From positions 93,980,707-94,044,706 of the forward strand of contig CP136067.1 of NCBI GenBank assembly GCA_032622095.1: a stretch of DNA of 64,000 bases. The letters are read 5' to 3'. The position numbers and the translations under genes were made by a program. The notes under the pieces were generated by a model that saw only the letters and a program-made list of their open reading frames with translations, had not been told where the DNA came from and did not search any database. Origin of the DNA: Siphonodentalium dalli. Taxonomy: Eukaryota > Mollusca > Scaphopoda > Gadilida > Siphonodentaliidae. Shown piece after piece: positions 11,940 to 22,174 of the stretch (its first letter is position 1; every line of letters starts with the position of its first letter).

Positions 11940-12152
11940 TATAATGCCCTAAATAATCGACTCCTTAACACAGCAGAATTATGGGTAATTTTTCAGGATT
12001 TTGTCGGAAATATGGCTTGTTGCCATTCATTGGAAAGCTCTCTCCGAGAGCTTTCCGATGAATGGCAACAAGCCATATTTCCAACTAAATCCTGAAAAGT
12101 TACCCATAATTCTGCTGTGGTTAAAGAGTCGATTATTTAGGGTATTACTATA
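11940..12152. mobile_element. Mariner-like foldback MITE, copy 3 (in a 375-bp duplication)
   Basis: Same arms; the outermost CAGT is eroded at the left. Together with about 90 bp of left flank it is repeated 375 bp downstream (copy 4), so copies 3 and 4 arose by segmental duplication rather than separate insertions. Confidence 0.8.
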
Positions 12153-12316
12153 AACTAGATCCATAAATACAAAAGAAAAGACTATCATTTTGTTATTGAT
12201 AAATTAACAAATTAATTTTTGATTGAGTACCTTTCATTTTTCACTCAGTTTTAAATTGGCACACCGAAGGGCATGCAAATAGTATGTCACAAATTTAAAT
12301 ACAAGTAAGGTATATA

Positions 12317-12525
12317 TAATGCCCTAAATAATCGACTCCTTAACACAGCAGAATTATGGGTAATTTTTCAGGATTTTGTCGGAAATATGGCTTGTTGCCA
12401 TTCATTGGAAAGCTCTCTCCGAGAGCTTTCCGATGAATGGCAACAAGCCATATTTCCAACTAAATCCTGAAAAGTTACCCATAATTCTGCTGTGGTTAAG
12501 GAGTCGATTATTTAGGGCATTACTG
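12317..12525. mobile_element. Mariner-like foldback MITE, copy 4 (in a 375-bp duplication)
   Basis: Same arms and left flank as copy 3; the right end keeps GGCATTACTG|TA. Confidence 0.82.
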
Positions 12526-12701
12526 TATATGAAAATATCAACCTGTAAAACAATACAAAAAAAATTGACATTATGTGGAAAAATATAACAAATGATACAC
12601 TAACCATATGATATGATGTCAAGTGATATGTATAAGCCTCTTTGCGGAGGTCCGGTGGTTCAGTTAGTAAGGTGTGTAGCACATCAAGCCATTGTAATTA
12701 A

Positions 12702-12969
12702 CCCTTCCATGACTGGAGCTGTGCTGGTGCAGCATTAAATAACCTAAGCCAATGCATTCTCTTATATATGCGAGGCTGCCTATTGGAGTACTAACAGGGA
12801 GCCTCGCATATATAAGAGAATGCACTGGCTTACAAGGTCAAGGTAAATATTGTTAGGCCAATGTATTCTCTTATATATGCGAGGCTCCCTATGGGAGACT
12901 CGCATATATAAGAGAATGCATTGGCACATGGTTTTTGCAAAATTTCAGGAAGCTCCAGTCAGGGAAAGC
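12702..12969. mobile_element. TTAA double-hairpin MITE, diverged subfamily (CCCTTCCATGAC), copy 1
   Basis: TTAA flanks both ends; the ends read CCCTTCCATGACTGGAGCT and its relative. The internal hairpins share CATTCTCTTATATATGCGAG with the main family. Confidence 0.78.
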
Positions 12970-13002
12970 TTAAACGAGCTATCTATTATGGATGTAATGT
13001 AA

Positions 13003-13095
13003 TAAGCCTGGAAATAGTGTGTCTGACATTTGCATCACCATATTCTCCCTCTGGGGACCTTATTCTGCAAATGTCCGATACACTCTATCCAGGCT
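13003..13095. mobile_element. Short CAAGCCTG-family MITE remnant
   Basis: AAGCCTGGAAATAGTGTGTC at the left and CACTCTATCCAGGCTTG at the right enclose a deleted core with CCCTCTGGGGACCT. No TSD is clear. A similar right end (CACACTATATCCAGGCTTG) is at about 61870-61890, and a left-half fragment at 22214-22290. Confidence 0.6.
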
Positions 13096-13626
13096 TGGAT
13101 TATAGTGATGAGTATGCTCTCTATGACAGACTATTTTATATGAAACCACACCTGGTCAAGTGGTCCTGCTAATGTGCTATGATGTTGGTGGGTCCTGCTA
13201 ATTTGCTATGATGCAGTTAGGGCAAACTGATGCTGTTAAGAAAAAGTACCATTATTTTTTCTAAAGTTCACATTTTTGTGGTGTTTGGACAATCTGACCA
13301 TATTCAAGAAAAGCCATTAAGTGTATCAAACATTCATACAGACACTGGCTTTTTCTCAAATCGCTCGGATTAGCCAAACACTGCAAAAATGAAAAAAAAC
13401 AAACGGTACTTTTTCGTAATGGCATCAGTTTGCCATACCAGCATCATAGCAATTCAGTAGGATCACCAACATCATATCAAATAATCAGGACCACTTGGCC
13501 AGGGCTGGAGACTGGCAGTACATAGCAGCACCTAATTAAAGAGTTGAGCTGGTTGATCAGACTTGGATGATAGTGATCAGTATGCTCTCTATGACAGACT
13601 ATTTTATATGAGACTGGCAGCACCTA

Positions 13627-13839
13627 CAGTGATGTCCCAAGTAATCGACTCCATAACCACAGCAGAATTATGGGTAACTTTTCAGGATTTGGTCAGAAAT
13701 ATGGCTTGTTGCCATTCATCTGAAAGCTCACATTGAGAGCTTTCCGATGAATGGCAACAAGCCATATTTCCAACTAAATCCTGAAAAGTTACCCATAATT
13801 CTGCTATGGTTATGGAGTCGATTACTTAGGGCATTACTG
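13627..13839. mobile_element. Mariner-like foldback MITE, copy 5
   Basis: TA|CAGTGATGTCCCAAG at the left and GGGCATTACTG|TA at the right; both arms are full length. Confidence 0.83.
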
Positions 13840-14571
13840 TAATTAAGCTGAATTGGTCAATGTCACATGGTATCATGCAAAAAAGACACCCATGATCTCT
13901 CATACCACGAAAAAGACACACAGGATCTCCAAATGTGCAAAAAGTCATCCAGTATCTCGAAATCTCATCAAATATGCAATTTTAGATTAGTAGTCTGCTA
14001 ATTATAAATATGATAAGGCCAAAATCCAAAAAGACCTGTGTTTCTGGCACCCCCGACCATTTTCATTTTATTGATTTTGCAAAATTAGTATGCATACGAT
14101 TTTATTTTCCATATAAACCGATTCATTTCCGTGTAAAACAGACACATCGCGTGTACCGTACTGTTAAACCGGAAGTTATACCACACTTCAATTTGGTCAC
14201 AGCCGAATTAAACTTATTTTTTCATGTTTTATTCAACAAAACATTAAATTACACTATATTCTAATATTATGTGCTGTTTTATTATTTTATAGTACATTAA
14301 AAACAAGGAGAAGCAGTCTGGGGGGTAGTCATATTTATGTTGAGAAAAGTTGAAAATAAAATGAAATGAAAAAATGAAATGCCACCCCCTCCCCGCCCCT
14401 ATTTTTTTCTTGCATGTCACCAGAAACACAGGTGTATATTTTTTTAGCCTAAGCATTCTGTTCGTTTTGAGTGTGACTGGCACCGCAGTTCCTTATCCTT
14501 GCATCGACTTTGAGATGCTGGGTGACTTTTTGCACATTTGGGAGATCATGGGTGTCTTTTTGCACGTTTGA

Positions 14572-14963
14572 CCCTTTACCCAACAAAACGGCCAAAACCG
14601 GCCAAATAAAGCTTCAACAGCCTAAATTATCTTGGGTCTGTCTCAATAAAACCATACAAATATGGATATCATTGACACCGGCCCATTGACCACATTGTGA
14701 TGGTTACAGTTATGCCCTGTGCCAATGCATTCTCTTATATATGCGAGTCGACCATAGGTCGCCTCGCATATATAAGAGAATGCATTGGCCTAAAAAAAAT
14801 CTTTTTTTAACACTTTTTACCATTTTTTCTTACATTCTTTAACAATTTTATAATTTTTAATGTGTTAAGCCAATGCATTCTCTTATATATGCGAGGCGAC
14901 CTATGGTCGACTCGCATATATAAGAGAATGCATTGGCACAGGGCCCTTCTGTTGGGTAAAGGG
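14572..14963. mobile_element. TTAA double-hairpin MITE, copy 2
   Basis: Same structure; the left target reads TTGA, the right TTAA. Confidence 0.83.
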
Positions 14964-15311
14964 TTAAGAGATCCTGGGTGTCTTTTTGCATGAAACCATG
15001 CGACAATGACCAACTCATCACCTAATTGAAGAGTTGAGCTGGATGATATGTTATTTCTGCAGGACTTTTATGAAGTTGTTGAGGTTCTCGACTGACTGCT
15101 GTTTGAGCATGCTTGTATTCTTCAGCACTTTCTGTCTTTGTGTCTGCAGCTGTGAAGAATACAGAAATAACTCATTCAAATTTCATGTAAAGATTCCGCA
15201 TCCGATTTGAGACAAAATTAGTCAAATAGCCTCAGCCAAATTTCCACTCACCACCGAGAGGGTGGATTTAGTGAAAAAGTTGTGGGAGATGTTTGTAAAC
15301 TAGGCTATTAA

Positions 15312-15498
15312 CCCTTTCGGTGCCAAGTCTGATTTTTGTATCAACCCATATTTCCTTGATCATTTTTCAAATTTATTGATTATAATAATGTGATAAGAGC
15401 TCTTTCCATCAATGTATCACATTATTATAATCAATAAATTTGAAAAATGTTCAAGGAAATATGGGTTGATACAAAAATCGGACTTGACACTGAAAGGG
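15312..15498. mobile_element. TTAA foldback MITE (CCCTTTCAGTGCCAAG family), copy 1
   Basis: TTAA flanks a single long hairpin whose arms carry CGATTTTTGTATCAACCC and AATTTATTGATTATAATAAT. Confidence 0.82.
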
Positions 15499-15557
15499 TT
15501 AACTAAAAATAAAATTGAACAGATGTACTACCGGTACCTCAGTAATTTGGTGACAAA

Positions 15558-17319
15558 CAGTGTTTGCACTGTCAGTGGCCAATGGCCACTTTTTTTCGAA
15601 AGTGGCCACAAAAAATTTCATTTGCCAAACTTTTTTTCACCACAAATGAAGACAGAAATCTAATTCAAAAGCACTGAATAGATCGACGAAGTTAGGAGAT
15701 GAAATATCGCCGGTTTTGGACATGCGGGTTTCGTACTTCGGATACATTATACGATAACAACCCAAATTTATTTTGTGGGGGGAGCGTTGATTGAATGGTG
15801 ATGGTTGTACAAATGCGATTACTAATCGTCAAAAACCTTAATCTCTGCACTGGTTATATCATATTTACGTGCGCTCGCGCAACAGTATGGCGATCAGACA
15901 GATTCGTAGGTTGGTGTCACCCTAATCCGTTTCACTCCATGACGTCACCAAAAACAACGTAAAACCTTGTGGCGTTCTGACATTTTTACTGTGCCGCGTT
16001 TTTGCTATGTTTATTTTATGTGTTGTTTTCGATTATTTGTTTGTCGACGATATCGCCATTTGTCGGGATTCCCTGTTTCTATATTTAAAACTGGCATGCT
16101 CGTAGTGAGCCTCGATTTCGATTTTTTCTCCCAGGTAAAAATACGTCAGAGTTATGACAAAAATAGATCGACCTACATTTTCTCCATCAGAACTCTACAT
16201 CAAAGAGTCTATAGACTCCTTCGGGACCTACATAGACTCCTTCATTTGGGTATTTTTACTTATAATTGGGAAGTTTTATCATTTTTGGTTCGTGCGAAGA
16301 CCTCTTTTTATCGTGCGGGGAAAGAGAGATATTCAAAACGTGATTTCGTAATTCGACGCAATAGGCTGAATAGCCTAACCTTCAGCCGAGTTCCAGGTCA
16401 AATACGACGAATGACATAACACAAAACAAAACGCATTTGTTGACACAAACACCGTTTGAAGAGTTTATTATTACATAAAATGATCGTTATTGATTAATTA
16501 TTGATATTTATTGTTGCATATTGGCTGCTATCAATATTTACACAAATAGTATTAATTATTTCTTATAATTGCTCCTTTGGTCAACTTTGACTATCGGAAA
16601 ATGAAAATGAAAATATGCCGCTGAAAAAAATGTAATCGATATTAAAGTCTCATCCTTTCGGCAACATGGAATTGGTTTTAATTACTTAAATGATTAATAT
16701 AGTAATTTGCATTTATCTGTGATGAAATGAGAAATGTTAATTTTTCTAACATTAAATTAAATTAAATAAATTAAGTAAAATACAGTGAAATTATTTTTTA
16801 AATTATTGTTTATTACATTTTTGCGCACGTTGGCATCTCTCTGAGTGCATTCTAGTTTGTTGATTAGGCGGTCTGTAATATGAAATAGGTAAATGCATTG
16901 TCCTATAATTCGATGTACCAGCGATGGCATGTAATGTGTCGTAAACTGCCTCCTGTCTTATCACAACAACAGGGCTTAACACCATAAAGGTTATTAATAC
17001 AACAATAGGTATTCAACATTTATCACCTCATGATAATAAGCAACAGAACTGTTGTCTTATTTCGGTGAAAATAGCGATGACAATTAACACACCTCATTAC
17101 TTGTTCAGTTGGCGAACATGACGTCAGCGATGACATAGAGTCAGAGAGTTATATACTTTAAAAATTTAATTTAATCATTAATTGTGAGCCAAGAAAATGA
17201 GGATTTAATTTGGCCAAAGTTTTTTTAGTTAATTTGGCCAATTTTTTTTATTTGGCTACTAAAAATTTCATTTGGCAACTTTTTTGGCCAGAAGATTTTT
17301 CGTTCCAGCGCAAACACTG
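15558..17319. mobile_element. hAT-like non-autonomous element with TSD GTGACAAA (1.76 kb)
   Basis: The ends are inverted CAGTGTTTGC, with the 8-bp TSD GTGACAAA at 15550-15557 and 17320-17327. The subterminal regions repeat TTGGCCAA-type motifs. A CAGTGTT start plus an 8-bp TSD is characteristic of hAT. A 150-codon ORF at 15967-16419 does not resemble a hAT transposase. A related copy is at 29544-30372 and a right-end fragment at about 40410-40474. Confidence 0.85.
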
Positions 17320-17859
17320 GTGACAAAACAGATTGAAAAAGTCAAACAATGTACTCTCAGGTGCCAAGTAAACATGCGGGCACGTTTATTAATTTGGACT
17401 GAAAAATAGACAACATCACGTTTATTTGGCAATGAGATACATAGTGAAAATGCCATCACTATTATTAATATTAGCAAAATTTACAGCCCAGCACTCATAT
17501 CTGGCCATCACTTTTATTTGGCACCTGAGAGTAGCATGATAACATGATGATGCAGGTCGATAAAAACCATTTTCAGATATCATGGTACAATTTAATTTAA
17601 ATTTTGACCGATGACCCAACTATTATGGTTTATATTTTTTATAATATTGTAGAAAACGTTCCAGGATGCTAAAGCTTGACTCGAATCGAATTTAGTGCAC
17701 TTGGTTAATAAATTTTGTATAGAATTGCGACTCATTAGAGATCCTCAATATATTATACCATATCTTGCCAGGCCTGCAACTTTGAGGCGAACGATTGTTC
17801 AGTTTGCCTGGAGGTTACCTAAAATGACAATGCCGCGAATGAAAAACAGGTCATGCTAA

Positions 17860-20668
17860 TCTATATCTATATTTGCGAATGTCTGTCTGTCTGTGTTCTA
17901 TAGAAATTCACAGGGGACCATCTAGATGATGCCAAAGGGGTCTACTAGGAGTAGCTTTTTATGAGAAAGATAATGGTCGGGGTTAGAATATTCTAGAGTG
18001 ACGCCGTTGTTGTCAGGGGCAGAAAAGGGGGAGGGGCAGAAAAAAAAATTGTCGCCGATTGCCACCAAACTTATATATAATCATCCCCAAAATATGAGGA
18101 ATCTAATGGCGTGGTTTAAATATGGCAAAAGTCCCGCCGTTCGCGTCAGGGGTGCCCGGAAGGGGGGGGAGCTTTTTTTTTCTGTCGCCGATTGCTACGA
18201 AACTTACATATAATCATCCCCATGATATGAAGAATCCAACGGTGTGGTTTAAATATGTCAAAAGTGGCGTCGTTTGAGTCAGGGATGAACGGAAGGGGAG
18301 AGGGGCACCAAAATTGATAAAACTAATTGTAGCGCCGATTTCCACCAAATTGATATATATTGTTCTTCATGATACAAGGAATCTAATTGTGCGATTTAAC
18401 AACGTCAAATTGTTGTTTTTGGATGAGAGATTGGGAGGGGGTGGGCACTAAATTTTATAATAAGTCGCCGATTGCCACCACACTTATACAAAATCATCCC
18501 CATGGTATGAGGAGTCTAATGGTGTGGCTTTTATCTGTCAAATGTGGCCTCATTCGAGTCAGGGTTGCATTGAAAGGGACAGGGGCACCAAAATTGATGC
18601 ACAATTTTTTTTAGCGCCAATTTCCACCAAATTGATACACGTTCTTATCCATGATACGAGGAATCTAATCGTGATTTAAAGCCGCCATAGTGATGCTGTT
18701 TGGGTGAGAGATGGAGAGGGGAGGGATTGGCACCAAATTTGATAAAAAAAATTGTTTAGTCGCCGATTATCACCAAACTTATAAACAATCATCTCCATGA
18801 TATCAGGAGTGTAATCGTGTGGTTTAAGGATGTCACAAGTGGGGCCATTCGAGTCAGTGGTGTATAGAGATGAGAGGGACACAACAAATTATATCTATAT
18901 GTTTAGTGCCGATTTCCACCAGATTGATACATATTCTTCTCCGTGATACGAGGAATCTTATCATGTGGTTAAGATACACCAAATTGGTGCCCTATGGGTG
19001 AGAGATATGGGGACCTTAAATTTGATACAAATTTGTATACTCGCCAATTTTCACCAATTTCATATATATGCATCTCTAATCTCTAATGAGTCTTAGTGTG
19101 TGCAGCTTGAGTCCGAAATAGGGACGGGAGGGTCACCAAAACTGATACAAAATATTTTTAGTACCAATTACCATCAAATTCAGACACGTTCTTCTCAAAT
19201 GATACAAGAAATAAAATCGTGCTGTCTGTCTGTCTTTTTGTCTGTCTGTGTGCGTTCTATATATAACTTCACGCGGTACAATCGAGATGGCACCAAGGCA
19301 TTCTAAGAGGGGTAACTTTTTACAAGGAAGATAATGGTGCAGGTTAAAATTTTCTAAAATGACGCTGTTGGTGGGAGGGGAAATTTAAAAAATATGGTGA
19401 AATAGTTTTGTCGCTGATTTCCACCAAACGAATACATAATCACCTTTGCAATATGGCGTTGTTCGAGTCAGCGTTGCATCAACAATTAATTTAATAAACC
19501 AAATTCCACCAAATTCATACACGTTTTTCTCTAATGATATACCATGAATTAAATCACATTTGGTGTCGTTTGCATCACGGATGGCGAGCGGATATGCACT
19601 ATCATTGATAAGATTGCTATTCGCCGATATCCACATATAAGTTATATACAGTCACCAGGCCATCTCCATATCATTTTAAGTAGTTGGGCGTTCACATTTC
19701 ACAATCCCGACATATGGTGACCCACATAAGTCACTTGAACAATTATATCTTCTTAACAGTCATATTTATATGGGAATGGCAATCAAGGCATTCACACAAT
19801 GAGCTAGCAAAAAGAGATAACTAGAAGAAGCATTAAACGTATATTTATCATTCTATTGAAGAGATACATATATTCATGCAAACTGAGACCTCGAACCGTC
19901 AGAGGATTGCATATATATAATAACAAAATTTAGTCTGTTCCATTCAATACAGTTTCAACAAAAAGTTACAATTTGTCAAGAGATATGGAAGGCCTGTTCA
20001 AAAATAGTGGTCACAGTGTGCAGTCAAATATAGTTTCTTCTGATATACAAGAAAATGCAGTTAGTAGCACAAGACTTTTCAGGATCCTACCAATACTGAC
20101 ATCTGACAAGGGTTTTAGAACAGACTCATCGACTGACATAAACAACTCAAAATCTCGCTCTGTGCCTGGCACATGTAGCTGATATATGTGCGCAGCAACA
20201 TTTCGTTTAAACTAAGAATATTTATCCAATATATAGCACCATGAACAGAGGAGAACCTGGAAATTTCTTTGAAACATCTGGAGATATGATAGCCAGGTGT
20301 CCTCGAGATATAGTCCAACCCACTAGATTGATTGATACATCTCAATATGTAAAACCCAATTATCATCTTTTATGGAACTAATGTGTTTATGATGTTCATG
20401 TATCATATTATAACGTCTAATGTATACGCAGTTGTAAATAAATAAATACTTCATTATTGGTGGAACGGATTAATCGCGATAAACAGAATGACAATTGACA
20501 AGGTGAGCCACTACTTATATTCCATAACTGTAATAATCATGTTTTGTGATGCTATTTGAATATACAATTTATGAGAAAACGTATAACACTTTAAGCAAGA
20601 GCATTCTCTATTCCCAACAAATATCCGCAGCATACATTAACCTGGGCAACGCTGGGTAACCCTGCTAG
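17860..20668 (+). mobile_element. Non-autonomous Helitron, 2.8 kb
   Basis: The 5' end is A|TCTATATCTATATTTGCGA with GTCTGTCTGT. The 3' end is CCTGGGCAACGCTGGG, a hairpin with wobble pairs, then CTAG|T at 20665-20669, the classic Helitron terminus. The interior (17998-19640) is a diverged array of modules of roughly 130-150 bp, each with CGCCGATTNCCACCAAA. A second copy of the 5'-like sequence lies at 19222-19300. No Rep/helicase gene is present. An unassigned ORF (19973-20182) lies near the 3' end. Confidence 0.72.
19973..20182 (+). other. Unrecognised 69-codon ORF inside the Helitron
   Basis: This open frame (GLFKNSGHSVQSNIVSSDIQ; SKSRSVPGTCS end) lacks a clear ATG at its start and matches no family known to me. 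A TATATATAA stretch lies 60 nt upstream. Helitrons often capture host exons, so it could be a captured piece; it could equally be chance. Confidence 0.25.
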
Positions 20669-20877
20669 TGTTTTATAAATGCAGGTCTCGCGATAACTAA
20701 TTATCACCTAAGTTTTATAAATGCAGGTCTCGCCCAGTCTCGCGATAACTAATTCTCACCTTAATTTTTGCTCAATCAAGTCCCAAAATAATACATTCAA
20801 ATTTATTATGGTAGTTCAATGAGTTGTCCATCTGTAGTTAATGATACCAGTTGTACTGATTATAACTCTCCTGCTAA

Positions 20878-21903
20878 GGCCAAACTTTTTTATTTTACTG
20901 CTTTACGGATCCGCCGACCCTGTTTTCTTTGGCCCAACAAGTAAATAAAAATCAAATATAATTTTTATTTTTATTTTCACAGCCGACAGCTGTTTCTGCT
21001 TAAGAGTAACAAATTATCTAACCACATTTCACTGATTAAAGATGCCTAGGACACACCAACTTTAGATATCTGGCTTTAATTACTTTTAACTACATCCAGA
21101 AGAAAAACTGAGAAGTCAGCTTGAGTTTATATGTGTCAGCCACCAAGATACCTGTATGCTTTCTATAAATCTTGACATCTCTTTAAAACTTTAAATGGCC
21201 TTTAGAATACATTTTGTATTCCTGGGAATTTATGATTATCTTTATGACTGAAGACCAATAACAATCCACAAGATTTCTTAGATAGGAATGACAAACTAAT
21301 GAGTATGTGGGTTTGCTCAAGTTACACATTCAATTTTTATCACTACCACTAATCTCACCATTCCCATGTGTGTATTAACCCTCTCTATACTAAATACTCA
21401 TTGACCAGACAAGTAGATTCCTTAGGAAATGTTCAGATAATAAGTTCAACAAGTTCTAAACTTATTATCTGAACATTTCCCACCAACTAATAGGAATCCT
21501 TCTGCAAATATATTATTTGTCGGCTACTTATTTTTTCATGACATCCATCCAGATGAATAATGGACATTTTCAATGTATACATTATAACTGAATGGGGGAG
21601 TCCATTTATTAAAATAATGTTGAACAAAAACAAACTCTTTATTTCTGGATTTTTTCAATATTATTCAATAATCTGAGCTATGTTTCAAATAATAGTGCTG
21701 GATTTGAATTTTGTGATATACATCCAAAAAGTGTTCTCTATAAATGACTGACAGAGAATTATAAAGACACAGTTACCACCTTAGCGAATGTCCAAAAAAA
21801 AAAAAATGATTCAAGCATTTTTTTTTTAATTTTTTTTTCCGACCGACCCTACCAAAACAAGGTTTAAAAAATCCGTAAAGCAGAAAAATAAAAAAGTTTG
21901 GCC
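20878..21903. mobile_element. Harbinger-like element, TSD TAA (1.03 kb)
   Basis: Inverted ends GGCCAAACTTTTTTATTTT; TAA at 20875-20877 and 21904-21906. Subterminal CTGCTTTACGGAT and CCGACCCT are shared by both arms. It carries a nested TTAA MITE; no transposase ORF was seen. Confidence 0.78.
21378..21630. mobile_element. TTAA MITE relative (CTATACTAAATACTCATTGA)
   Basis: TTAACCCTCTCTATACTAAA at the left, then a perfect inner palindrome around GGAAATGTTCAGATAATAAG (21426-21480) and CTGAATGGGGGAGTCCATTT at the right. It lies inside the Harbinger-like element 20878-21903, so it is a younger insertion. Confidence 0.65.
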
Positions 21904-22070
21904 TAACCTATGGTATGGGTTATCTAAGCGCAAACTAGGCGAAGGAAAAATAGGTTACACATAATTTTGAAATTTGCAGGCCTGCTTGCTATCAGAACTC
22001 TCGCGAATCGACCAATAGGCCCAGGATATTAATTACTGTTGCCTAAATATACAACTAATAACTTGCTCAC

Positions 22071-22174
22071 ATTTATCGATTCATTTAGGATCTTTGATTT
22101 CATTTCAGCGTCAGTGAGTTCATTCTGGAGTTCAGACTGCTTTTTCTGAAGCCTCTTACGTTCATCTTCTTTCG
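22071..22174 (-). CDS. PHF21A: PHF21A coding exon 12 (C-terminal coiled coil)
   Basis: One hundred and four bases, phase 1 in and 0 out (acceptor TTGTAG, donor AAT|GTGAGC). KEDERKRLQKKQSELQNELT matches the human coiled coil after AAKEEEKQKLL. It ends KILNESIN, about where human SNSISKCMEMKN begins, so at least one more exon should follow. None was recognised. Confidence 0.87.
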
